Part shown: positions 32,608 through 41,060 of the stretch, one piece after another
How the letters are laid out: each line of letters begins with the position of its first letter
Position numbering within the stretch: the first letter of the stretch is position 1
Origin: Desulfomonile tiedjei
Lineage (GTDB): Bacteria; Desulfobacterota; Desulfomonilia; Desulfomonilales; Desulfomonilaceae
Direction: 5' to 3'
Assembly: GCA_016212925.1 (NCBI GenBank)
Contig: JACRDF010000015.1
Span: 62,001-126,000, forward strand
Length of the DNA stretch: 64,000 bases
Made by a program: the position numbers and the translations under genes
Notes under the pieces: generated by a model
The model's input: the letters and a program-made list of their open reading frames with translations, nothing else
Database searches by the model: none
Told to the model about the DNA's origin: nothing

Positions 32608-33473
32608 CAGTGCACCTCCCCCCTGCCGAACAGACCGGTGGGCCTGATGGCCAGGATCAGGATCAGCGCGCCGAAAGCATAAACATCCTTATACGCAGCC
32701 GACAGATAGCCGCCGCCGATGGCTTCGAGGAGCCCCAGAATATAGCCGCCCAAGATCGCGCCCGGAATGCTGCCAAGCCCGCCCAGGATAACTATGATGA
32801 AGGCCTTCATCCCCAGAAGAGCGCCCATTGTAGGGGAAATCATAAAGATGGGGGCCACCAAACAGGCTGCCGCAGCAGCCGTGGCGGTGGAAATGGCAAA
32901 GGTCAGCGAGGAGACCAGGTTGACGTTGATCCCCACCAGCATAGCCCCTTCACGGTTCTGGGCCACCGCTTCAATGGTCGTCCCCGGAGTGGTTTTTTTG
33001 ATAAAGACCTGGAGCAGGACAATGAGAACGATCGCGGCCACGATGACCAGCAGGCGCTGGTAGGTCATGGTGATGCCTAACACCTCCACGATTCCGGGGT
33101 AAGGATTAGGGATTCGCCGCCCCTGAGGTCCCCAAAGAGAGATTACCCCGGTCTCCAGGATCATCAACGCTCCGATCGCAGAGATAAAAGAGTTAATGTG
33201 AGGCTTGTCCTGTAAGGGCCGAAAGACGACCCTTTCCACCAGCATGCCTACGAGGGCCAGGATAACCATAGAAGCTACCAGGGCAGACCAAAACCCGAAT
33301 CCGTGGAGGGTCATCAGGAAGAAACTGACGTACGCTCCCAGCATATAAAGATGGCCGTGGGCAAAATTGGGGATATTAAGGATGCCGAAAACCAGGGTCA
33401 GTCCTAAGGCCACTATCGCATAGGTGCTGCCCAGCATGATACCATTGAATACCTGTTGCAGAAAAAGTTCCAT
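32607..33473 (-). CDS. livH: Liv-type ABC permease LivH
   Basis: A 288-residue polytopic membrane protein starting MELFLQQVFNGIMLGSTYAI, the classic LivH opening, then FGILNIPNFAHGHLYMLGAY and the IVILGGLGSIPGAILGG segment, with about eight hydrophobic stretches. In-frame ATG 33488 is also open, but 33473 fits the family. First permease gene of this operon, after the binding protein at 33654-34934. Confidence 0.92.
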   Translation of the reverse strand: MELFLQQVFNGIMLGSTYAIVALGLTLVFGILNIPNFAHGHLYMLGAYVSFFLMTLHGFGFWSALVASMVILALVGMLVERVVFRPLQDKPHINSFISAIGALMILETGVISLWGPQGRRIPNPYPGIVEVLGITMTYQRLLVIVAAIVLIVLLQVFIKKTTPGTTIEAVAQNREGAMLVGINVNLVSSLTFAISTATAAAAACLVAPIFMISPTMGALLGMKAFIIVILGGLGSIPGAILGGYILGLLEAIGGGYLSAAYKDVYAFGALILILAIRPTGLFGRGEVH

Positions 33474-33653
33474 TGGCCTCTCGTCCATAGGGCCCGTCCA
33501 AAGCTACGCTCCGGAGGGGTCCTGCTAATTCATTCTGTCAAATCGGGATTCACTCTTGATCGCGCCGGCGTTTACACTTCGGCGGTGATACCGTGCGAGT
33601 CATCCCCGTTGGAAGCATGCCCCCACCTCTTGGAAGCGGGGGCACCGAGCTTC

Positions 33654-34934
33654 CTACTCTTCCTTCTCGAACTTGTAGAACTCCCAGGTCGCGTTGCCGA
33701 CCGGCGCGGCCTCGGACTTAAATTTGTTGAATTCCTCTTGCGTTTTCAACCACCACGCACACATTTGAACCGGACCATATTTTCCCGCTTCGTCAATCGT
33801 CTGCACAGATCCCGCAACCTCCATGCGGCCTCCCGGCGTAATGCCCGAGTACTCCACAGGGTATTTGTCCCCGCTCAGAGGGAATGCCTTGGGAAAGGCG
33901 GCTCGGATCGCGACCGGATCCTTCACGGTTCCGGCCGCAGCCATGGCGCGCGCCAAAGCGTGCATGGCATCGTAGTTGAGCGCCACTTCCCAGGTTTGCA
34001 TGCGCTTGTAGTCCTTCACGTATTTCTTGTCAAAAGCGGGCGCGGCTGCCGTGGGCGACATGGCCACCGCGGCCACGCCAATGGTGTTGCCCATCAGTTG
34101 GGTGCCCTTGAGAATGTTGGCGATGTAATCCATCTTGGCCTGATCGATGAGGATAAATCCGCCCTTGTACCCCAGACCTCTGGCCTGTTCAATGACCAGC
34201 GCCGTGGTGCCGGAAGGCCCGCCGATGAGCATAGCATCGGGCTTGGTGGCCACGGCTGCGGTCAACTGAGCGGAGAAGTCCGTCTCAGTGTAGTAGTTGG
34301 CCGGTTTGTCTTCAGTGATCTGGCCGCCTTTGGCTTGCCAGTGCTCTTTGAAAGCGGACCGCCACTCGTCCCCGTACGCTCCCAGGGTCACCACCATGGC
34401 AACCTTGCGCCATCCCTTTTTCCACGCTAGATCGGAAAAGCTCCTCACGTAAACCGTGAATGGAGGCGGTATGGCCGCCAGCAGCTTGTTGCCCATTTCG
34501 ATCACTTTGGGCGTGCTGGTATAGGCCATGATAAGGAACTCGTGCCCCTTCTCCTCATTGATTCTGGCCATCGCTGCAAGGGTGTTAAAGACCGGATTGA
34601 ACACTGCCGGCGCTTTGTACTGATCCAGCAACTTGCGGCAGTTACTGACCGCTTCTGTGGGATCAATTCGATCGTCGAGCTTGACGAGTTTGAAAAGGTG
34701 CTTCTCACCGCCAACGGTGATGCCTCCCGCGGCGTTGATTTCATTGACGGCCATTTCCAGCCCGTTCGTACAGTCCTGGCTGTACTCCGCTGCCACACCG
34801 CTGAGGGGCCCGGAATAACCTATTACCACTTCCTTGGCCGCCTGTGCGGAGGCGTCGGCGGCAAGCCAGACCGACGCCAGCAGTACCACCAAGAAAAAAA
34901 CAAAACCGGTGAAACCTTTCCAGTACCTCATCAC
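33654..34934 (-). CDS. livK: Liv-type ABC transporter substrate-binding protein, copy A
   Basis: A 426-residue periplasmic binding protein with a signal peptide (GFTGFVFFLVVLLASVWLAA, then ADASAQA). The VVIGYSGPLSGVAAEYS, NPVFNTLAAMARI and GAYGDEW blocks match the copy at 28528-29817, so the two arose by duplication within the locus. This copy precedes livH-livM-livG-livF and is likely the main receptor; the trailing copy may have diverged in affinity. AAGGAG is nine bases before the ATG. Confidence 0.92.
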   Translation of the reverse strand: MMRYWKGFTGFVFFLVVLLASVWLAADASAQAAKEVVIGYSGPLSGVAAEYSQDCTNGLEMAVNEINAAGGITVGGEKHLFKLVKLDDRIDPTEAVSNCRKLLDQYKAPAVFNPVFNTLAAMARINEEKGHEFLIMAYTSTPKVIEMGNKLLAAIPPPFTVYVRSFSDLAWKKGWRKVAMVVTLGAYGDEWRSAFKEHWQAKGGQITEDKPANYYTETDFSAQLTAAVATKPDAMLIGGPSGTTALVIEQARGLGYKGGFILIDQAKMDYIANILKGTQLMGNTIGVAAVAMSPTAAAPAFDKKYVKDYKRMQTWEVALNYDAMHALARAMAAAGTVKDPVAIRAAFPKAFPLSGDKYPVEYSGITPGGRMEVAGSVQTIDEAGKYGPVQMCAWWLKTQEEFNKFKSEAAPVGNATWEFYKFEKEE

Positions 34935-35044
34935 TATCTTCTCCTTTCGCTTAATTGCCGTGAAGTTTTCCTATCCAGAACTCGATGCCTGCGACGGTCG
35001 GCCAGGTTGCGCTTTTGCCTGACTGACCTGCCGGCGTTTTGTCG

Positions 35045-35758
35045 CTAAACCTCCAGGTACTTGGCCCGTGCCTCCGGGTTGGCGTTCAGTTCATCCATCG
35101 TCCCCTGGAAACCGATGTGCGCCTTGCCCATGAGGTAAACCCGATGAGCGAGAGACATGGCGACCTTGAGGTTGTGTTCGACCAGAAGGATGGAGACCCC
35201 TAAGTTATTGATCTCGGCCAGTACGTTGCGGACCTCTTTCACCATGATCGGGGCTAAGCCTTCTGTGGGTTCATCCACGAGCAGCAGTGACGGATTCCCC
35301 ATGAGGGAACGGCCGATGGCCAGCATCTGCTGTTCTCCGCCGGAGAGATGGGCCCCTTTGCTGTTGGCTCTTTTCTGGAGGCTGGGGAAATGGTGGAATA
35401 TCCTTTCCACTGTCCAGGCGTTGGGATCGCTTGAATTCACCTTCCCGCCCTTTACTCCGAGAAGCAGATTGTCCAAAACCGACAACGTGGGGAAAATTCG
35501 CCTTTCTTCCGGCACGTAACCTATGCCCGACATGGCTATCTTGTAGGGCGGCAGCCCGAAGAGAGGTTTGCCTTCGAAGGAAACCGTCCCTGAACGAGGC
35601 TTTACCAGCCCCATGATGCTCTTGAGCGAAGTGCTCTTGCCCATGCCGTTTCGCCCCAGGAGACCGACGATCTCGCCCTTCTCTACGGTCAGGGAGAAGC
35701 TTTGAAGCGCGTGACTGGAGCCGTAATAGGTATTGAGTTCTTTGACTTCGAGCAGCAT
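35045..35758 (-). CDS. livF: Liv-type ABC ATPase LivF, second operon
   Basis: A 237-residue ATPase: GRNGMGKSTSL Walker A, HLSGGEQQM signature, LLLVDEPTEGLAP Walker B and LLVEHN H-loop; C-terminus ARAKYLEV. ATG 35758 with GGAGG six bases upstream is preferred over the 35788 frame. Last gene of the second Liv operon, starting two bases inside/after the livG stop region. The two LivF copies in the window share motifs but are clearly different proteins. Confidence 0.92.
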   Translation of the reverse strand: MLLEVKELNTYYGSSHALQSFSLTVEKGEIVGLLGRNGMGKSTSLKSIMGLVKPRSGTVSFEGKPLFGLPPYKIAMSGIGYVPEERRIFPTLSVLDNLLLGVKGGKVNSSDPNAWTVERIFHHFPSLQKRANSKGAHLSGGEQQMLAIGRSLMGNPSLLLVDEPTEGLAPIMVKEVRNVLAEINNLGVSILLVEHNLKVAMSLAHRVYLMGKAHIGFQGTMDELNANPEARAKYLEV

Positions 35759-35759
35759 C

Positions 35760-36506
35760 TCAGACCTCCAGATCACCCAGGTAGGCATCCCTAACCGCCT
35801 GGTTCCCCTGTATCTCCTCGGGGGTCCCTACAGCGATGATCCGCCCGTAATCAAGAACCGTCACTCGGTCCGCGAGGGAAAAAACCACATCCATATCGTG
35901 CTCTATTATGACCACGGTCTTGCCTTCGGTAAGCCTCTTGATCAGTTCCACCGTATGGTGCGTTTCATCCCGCGACATACCGGCCGTGGGCTCGTCCAGC
36001 ATGATCAAATCGGGATCGGTCGCCAGGGCCAAGCTGATTTCCAGGGCACGATGTTTGCCGTACGATAACGCCCCTGCGGGAAAATCCCGTTCCCCGTCCA
36101 GACCGATCCTCCGCAGGACCTCTTCGGTCTCTTCGGTAATGTCCTTCATCTTGTCCACCATACGGAACAAGTTGAAACGTATTCCTCTTTTGGACAGGAT
36201 GGCTAGGCGGATATTCTGAAAAGCGGTCATTCGGTCAAAGGTGCTGGTAATCTGAAAAGACCTTCCCAGGCCGAGCCGTGTCAGCTCATGGGGCTTGGCG
36301 CCGGTGACCTTCTTGCTCTTGAAAAGCACCTGTCCTTGCCTTGGCACGTAAGTTCCGGTGATGATATTGAACAGGGTCGTCTTTCCCGCCCCGTTGGGCC
36401 CAATGACCGCGTGCCGCTCTCCTTTTTCCACTTGCAGGTTAACGTCGAACAGGACTTTTAGCCCGCTAAAATCATGATACAGTCCGTTGGTTTCCAGGAT
36501 GTTCAT
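35760..36506 (-). CDS. livG: Liv-type ABC ATPase LivG, second operon
   Basis: A 248-residue ATPase: GPNGAGKTTLF Walker A, GALSYGKHRALEISLAL as the divergent signature region typical of LivG, MLDEPTAGM Walker B and IIEHDMD H-loop; C-terminus DAYLGDLEV. ATG 36506 overlaps the livM stop by four bases with AAGGGGGC upstream; the in-frame start at 36551 would overlap livM further and is unlikely. Confidence 0.92.
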   Translation of the reverse strand: MNILETNGLYHDFSGLKVLFDVNLQVEKGERHAVIGPNGAGKTTLFNIITGTYVPRQGQVLFKSKKVTGAKPHELTRLGLGRSFQITSTFDRMTAFQNIRLAILSKRGIRFNLFRMVDKMKDITEETEEVLRRIGLDGERDFPAGALSYGKHRALEISLALATDPDLIMLDEPTAGMSRDETHHTVELIKRLTEGKTVVIIEHDMDVVFSLADRVTVLDYGRIIAVGTPEEIQGNQAVRDAYLGDLEV

Positions 36507-37498
36507 GAAGCCCCCTTCAAGGCAACTCTGGCGGTCCGGGACGGAAACCATGTTTGTTTCAAAAGGCTTATCGCGCCCATAAATCCCATGGGGGCGAACA
36601 TAATGACCAGAATCAGGATAAGACCTATCACCAACTCAACCTGTTCCGTGTAGCGGCTCGTAAGTTCCTCTATGACCTGAAAGATGCCCGAGCCCACTAT
36701 GGGGCCGAAAAAGCTGCCGACGCCTCCGATCATGGTTATCGTAATCGGAGCAAAGGAGGTCAGGACGTTCAATGCGGCGGACGAAATGAGGTTTTGAAAC
36801 AATGCGTACATGGAGCCGGCCACCCCGGCAAAAGCAGCCGAGACGACATAAACCACCGCCTTGGTCTGGGGCACCTTGAACCCCAGGTAATCGATCCTCT
36901 TAGCGTTGTCACGTACGCCGATTTGGATCTGGCCAAAAGGCGTCTTTGTAAAGAACCAAATGATGAGAAGGCTGATCCCCAGGCAGACGACGGCAAAATA
37001 ATAGAAGTTCTCCGGTTGTCTTATATCAATGGATACAATGCCCGGAATACTTACCGGCGGGATGGGAAAGCCCCCGATACCGTCCTCACCTCCTGTTATG
37101 TTTCGCAGTTTCAGCGCAAGGACGTGCATGAGTTCGCCAAAAGCCAGGTGTAGCATGGAAAAGGCCGTGCCGCTGACCCTGACGACGAGTGGGCACAATA
37201 TGAGAGCAAGGGCAGCCGCGGATAACAGACCGATTAAGACCGCCGGCAACAGTGCCAGGCCCTCGATATGCTTCAGAGCCAAAGCCGTGCCGTAACCTCC
37301 GGCGCCAAAAAACATGGCATGTCCGAAACTCAGAAGCCCCGTGTAGCCCAGCAGCAAATTAAAGGAGACTGAAAAGAGGGCGAAGATGGCGAAGGTTACG
37401 AACAGGTTCGTATAGTAAAGCCCGAATAGTTTCGGGTAAGCGGCCAAGATCACAACGAGAACCAGCCAAAACACCCATTTAGAGACCTTGTTCGTCAT
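36503..37498 (-). CDS. livM: Liv-type ABC permease LivM, second operon
   Basis: A 331-residue polytopic permease. FNLLLGYTGLLSFGHAMFFGAGGYGTALALK is the LivM signature stretch, and ITITMIGGVGSFFGPIVGSGIFQV and a C-terminal MGFMGAISLLKQ follow. About ten membrane segments. ATGA overlap with the livH stop (37495). Confidence 0.92.
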   Translation of the reverse strand: MTNKVSKWVFWLVLVVILAAYPKLFGLYYTNLFVTFAIFALFSVSFNLLLGYTGLLSFGHAMFFGAGGYGTALALKHIEGLALLPAVLIGLLSAAALALILCPLVVRVSGTAFSMLHLAFGELMHVLALKLRNITGGEDGIGGFPIPPVSIPGIVSIDIRQPENFYYFAVVCLGISLLIIWFFTKTPFGQIQIGVRDNAKRIDYLGFKVPQTKAVVYVVSAAFAGVAGSMYALFQNLISSAALNVLTSFAPITITMIGGVGSFFGPIVGSGIFQVIEELTSRYTEQVELVIGLILILVIMFAPMGFMGAISLLKQTWFPSRTARVALKGAS

Positions 37499-38370
37499 TC
37501 CCGTTCTCCAAACAAGCCTGTAGGCTTAATCGCCAGGACTATGGCCATGAATAGAAACATCAGGACCGGCGCGAGTTGGGAGAAGAACTGAACTCCATAG
37601 GAACTCAGCAAGCCGAATATTATGGCTACTATAAACGCGCCCGAGAGGCTGCCAAGTCCCCCGGTAACCACCACCACGAAAGCATCCATTCCCACCTGGT
37701 CCGACAATCCGGGGAACACGGTCAGTATCGGGGCAACGGCAACTCCGGCTATTCCGGCCAGCCATATGCCAATTCCGAAAACCAACATAAAGACCAGGGG
37801 GATATTGATGCCGAGAGCACTCACCATACCCGCGTCGGAAACGGCAGCGCGCACGATTTTGCCCAAACGGGTTTTGTAGAGGAGTAAAGACATGATCGCC
37901 AAGACAGTGAGGGCCATCCCGATGACGAACAGCCTGTACACAGGGTAGTCCATGCCGGCAATGGACACCAAGCCCGTCAGCAACGGCGGGATCTTGACCG
38001 GAAGACTCTCTGTGCCCCAGAAGATCTTGACGGCGGCCAGAATAACCAAAGAGACGCCCACTGTCAGGATCAGCTCAGCCATATGTCCAAGGCCGCGCAC
38101 TTGTCTAAGAAGAAATCTCTCCACGAGAATCCCAAAAAAAGCGGTAGCAACCGGCGCCAGGAGCAGAGCCGCCCAAAAACTGCCGGTCAAACTCACAAAC
38201 TGGAAGCAAAAATACGCGGAAAGCATGAAGAAAGCCGCATGGGCGAGGTTCAGAATCCCCATCATGCCGAAGATGATATTCAGGCCGGAGGCTACCAGGA
38301 ATAGGATCATGCCATAGGCTAACCCGTGTATGCCCTGGGCAATATACATTGCAGTTTTTGGATCCATCAC
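37495..38370 (-). CDS. livH: Liv-type ABC permease LivH, second operon
   Basis: A 291-residue polytopic permease with GMMGILNLAHAAFFMLSAY, the LivH counterpart of the FGILNIPNF segment, and VVTGGLGSLSGAFIVAIIFGLL. About eight membrane segments and a C-terminal KPTGLFGERE. It starts 141 bases after the binding-protein gene ends; gene order livK-livH-livM-livG-livF is the standard one. Confidence 0.92.
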   Translation of the reverse strand: MMDPKTAMYIAQGIHGLAYGMILFLVASGLNIIFGMMGILNLAHAAFFMLSAYFCFQFVSLTGSFWAALLLAPVATAFFGILVERFLLRQVRGLGHMAELILTVGVSLVILAAVKIFWGTESLPVKIPPLLTGLVSIAGMDYPVYRLFVIGMALTVLAIMSLLLYKTRLGKIVRAAVSDAGMVSALGINIPLVFMLVFGIGIWLAGIAGVAVAPILTVFPGLSDQVGMDAFVVVVTGGLGSLSGAFIVAIIFGLLSSYGVQFFSQLAPVLMFLFMAIVLAIKPTGLFGERE

Positions 38371-38510
38371 TTCGCCCTCTTAGCGGAAGAGTACGCAGAC
38401 CGAAAACCGTACGGCGAAAGCCACCGCAATCTTCATGCTATCCGAACCTTGAATTTGAGAAGAAACTCCGACGTTGTCTCTACGCTATGCGTTGTTCCTC
38501 GTCTCCCGAC

Positions 38511-39938
38511 TCACTCTCCCCAACCGTTTTTCCCCTTGCACCGATCGAGTTTTTCGTCCATGAGGGGGAGCACTTTGTCTGCCGGGATTTTCGCCGAAGG
38601 CCCGGCATAGGAACAGCCCGTAAACCAATGGTGAGGAGGAATGTTGAAGTCCACTTTCTGTTCGTCAGGTACCACAAATTCGGCCACATAGAGGTCCTGG
38701 ATCGCCTTGTGGTCGCAAGGCCTCATTTTCAGCGTCTTTCCATTCACAAAACGGTACGTATCGCCTTCCCAGACCTTGATGATCTTTTCAGGATCCGTGC
38801 TGGCGGCCCGCTCAATGACACTCAGGAGCCAATAGGTCTGCTGATTGTAGGAGCCTATATTCCCCCCTCCGTGTTCGAAGAGCTTCGTATTGAAAGGCGC
38901 CTGCCATTTGGTCTTCCACAGGTCGTTCCACATTTTGTAGTATTTAATTTGTTCCGGTGTCTTGAAGTAAGGATTGTCCGTGTACATCTGGCTAAGCTGG
39001 ACCAAACCTTTCGTACCGTCAACACCTACTTCATGCAGGAAGTTGGGCTCGTCCAGGAAGATATGCGCAAAGGGAAGCGTAATCCCCATTTGCCTGGACT
39101 GCTTGAGGAGGTTGGCCGCGTCGGGAATCCAGTCGCCGGTGTAAACTACCTCGGCGCCGGCAGCCTTTATCTTGGTCAGGTAGGGAGCGAAATCGGTGAG
39201 GAACAGTTTGTGATAATCCTCTCCGACGATCTCGGCCTCAGGATAGAATTCTTTCAGCCCTTTCTTGAACCCGGCAGCCATCGCGTGGCCGAACATGTAA
39301 TCTTGGCAGAGGATGTAAAACTTCTTTTCCTTCTTCCTTTGGCCATAGTAATTGGCCAGGCCGCGGCCGATCTGGTCGGTGGAAAAAGAGGACATGAAGG
39401 CATAACGAGAGAAATTTGTGGCATCCTGAAGGTCGTCGGTCAAAGAAGCGGTGTTATGGGCAATAACTTTGTATTTGTTGGCGGTTTCATTGATGATTTT
39501 CATCAGATGGCTGCCATCAGTGCCCCATAGCACGTGGACCTTGTCCTGGAGGACCATCCTCTCGCATATCTTCTTGCACTGGTCAGGCTTGCCCATGTGA
39601 TCGGCCTTGATGACCTCGACCAGCTTCTTTTTCCCATCAACGAGGATGCCTCCTCTTTTGTTGATGTCGTGGGCTGCCCATAGGACTGAAATATAGTATA
39701 TCTGTCCCACTAAGGCGGCCGGTCCGGAGAATGAAGCCACAAGGGCGATCTTGATGGTATCCCCTGTAGGGATCACGGGCTTGTTCGGATCAAAGTCGGA
39801 CATATCGCCCATTTTGTTGACTTCAAAGGATGCATTGGCCTTCGTTAGGTCCGCTGCTACGGCAAGAGGCAGCCCCCAACCCAGGATTACAGCGAAAGCG
39901 ACTACGGGAATAAAGACCTTCCAAAACATTGTTTTCAT
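38511..39938 (-). CDS. Liv-type ABC transporter substrate-binding protein, second operon
   Basis: A 475-residue periplasmic binding protein with an N-terminal signal (VFIPVVAFAVILGWGLPLAVA) and type I binding-protein fold: IKIALVASFSGPAALVGQIYY, then YAFMSSFSTDQIGRGLA and VVYTGDWIPDAANLLKQ. It is longer than usual LivK and not similar to the paired copies in the first operon, so ligand specificity differs; an aromatic or large organic acid is possible. It starts 84 bases after the MerR gene, so MerR and this operon may be one transcript. Confidence 0.9.
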   Translation of the reverse strand: MKTMFWKVFIPVVAFAVILGWGLPLAVAADLTKANASFEVNKMGDMSDFDPNKPVIPTGDTIKIALVASFSGPAALVGQIYYISVLWAAHDINKRGGILVDGKKKLVEVIKADHMGKPDQCKKICERMVLQDKVHVLWGTDGSHLMKIINETANKYKVIAHNTASLTDDLQDATNFSRYAFMSSFSTDQIGRGLANYYGQRKKEKKFYILCQDYMFGHAMAAGFKKGLKEFYPEAEIVGEDYHKLFLTDFAPYLTKIKAAGAEVVYTGDWIPDAANLLKQSRQMGITLPFAHIFLDEPNFLHEVGVDGTKGLVQLSQMYTDNPYFKTPEQIKYYKMWNDLWKTKWQAPFNTKLFEHGGGNIGSYNQQTYWLLSVIERAASTDPEKIIKVWEGDTYRFVNGKTLKMRPCDHKAIQDLYVAEFVVPDEQKVDFNIPPHHWFTGCSYAGPSAKIPADKVLPLMDEKLDRCKGKNGWGE

Positions 39939-40022
39939 GCTTTTCTCCCTTTATGACAACATGATAAGGCTGACGCGATCTCCAGAACTCCAGGCCCGTT
40001 TCCGCCTCTCGCCACCTCCTTC

Positions 40023-40772
40023 CTATCGGGAAGAGAATGATATTTTAGCCTGTACGCTCCCCTCCGTTTTGCCATTCACGGGCAAGAAAGGCATTTTCTC
40101 GTGTTCTTCGCGAGAGAGTTTTCGATAGAGATGGTAGAAGAAAACACTCATTATCTCCCTCGCTTGTACCGATCGCATGGCATATTCAGAAGCCGAAAGC
40201 TGCCCCGACCCCGCTTGCCTGTAATATCTATGGCTCATGACCACGATATCACGGAACAAATCGCTGTAAAATTTTAACGCCTCAGGGTCAAAACCGTCCT
40301 TAGGTCCCAGTCCGATCCTGTCCATGTCCACGACGACCTTCCCCAACGTGAGGTCATCCTGGGAATAGATTTTTTGATCGTTTCGGATCTGGGGGGTTAT
40401 GATACGCCATTCCTCCATCTTGGCCAGCCACCGCCGACCCAAGCCCGTGGCTTTCCGGAAATCTTGTTCTCCCGCTATCTCGGTGGGGAGAAGCTTGTCC
40501 ACAGGGCGAAAGTAGTCGGTGTGAAGTTGGAGGTACCATTCCCTTTCCGGGGAGCCCTTCTCGTATTTGAGAATTTTTTTGATCACAGATAGCGGGAGAA
40601 AGCAGTGGTCCTGGAATTCCTTGATAATGCGAATTCGCTCCACATAGCTTTCGTTATAGTCGGCGACGTTCTTCCCCAGTTTCCGGGGTCGCGGGAGAAG
40701 GCCCTCGCGGATGTAGTAGTGGATGGTCTCCTTGGACACCTGGGTCTGTTTAACCAGCTCGCTGATCTTCAC
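40023..40772 (-). CDS. MerR family transcriptional regulator with extended ligand domain
   Basis: A 249-residue regulator. The N-terminal winged helix (SELVKQTQVSKETIHYYIREGLLP, then the YNESYVERIRIIKEF wing) is MerR-like. Instead of the short dimerisation helix of classic MerR it has a long C-terminal domain (about 80-249), probably a sensor; a MerR-type HTH with a YYI motif is also seen in regulators of catabolic genes. GTG start with AAGGAGGGG just upstream. It is divergent from the ligase gene at 41061 and upstream of the second Liv operon, so it may regulate both. Confidence 0.88.
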   Translation of the reverse strand: MKISELVKQTQVSKETIHYYIREGLLPRPRKLGKNVADYNESYVERIRIIKEFQDHCFLPLSVIKKILKYEKGSPEREWYLQLHTDYFRPVDKLLPTEIAGEQDFRKATGLGRRWLAKMEEWRIITPQIRNDQKIYSQDDLTLGKVVVDMDRIGLGPKDGFDPEALKFYSDLFRDIVVMSHRYYRQAGSGQLSASEYAMRSVQAREIMSVFFYHLYRKLSREEHEKMPFLPVNGKTEGSVQAKISFSSR

Positions 40773-40886
40773 TAGACCCCTCCTTGTGAATCGCTCGTTC
40801 TCCCTCCTTGCCAGGTAGAAGATGGAGCTTCCGCTCAGGCATTCGTGTCCGTTCCAAGAGGGCAGGCCGATTAGTGATCAGGGCAT

Positions 40887-40915
40887 TCTATAGAACATTC
40901 GGGTCGGGCTGTCAA
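40887..40915 (-). promoter_or_regulatory. Sigma-70-type promoter before the MerR gene
   Basis: On the minus strand TTGACA (40915-40910) is separated by exactly 17 bases from TATAGA (40892-40887), a near-perfect promoter about 110 bases before the GTG start. It could drive MerR and the downstream Liv operon. Confidence 0.75.
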
Positions 40916-41060
40916 ACATAAAATTTGCGCGCAGGGGATAGTGCGATATTTTTGCGTGACTTTTTCATAAAGCATGTAGTAATACTTATCGCTATCATGG
41001 ACGTGGCACCTTTCCGGGTGCCGTTCCGCCAATTCAAATCAAAAGCGGGAGGTAATGCTC

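Noticed and set aside
38349-39530. 393-codon plus-strand frame opposite the second Liv binding protein
   Set aside because: Antisense shadow; the minus-strand protein has signal peptide and fold motifs.
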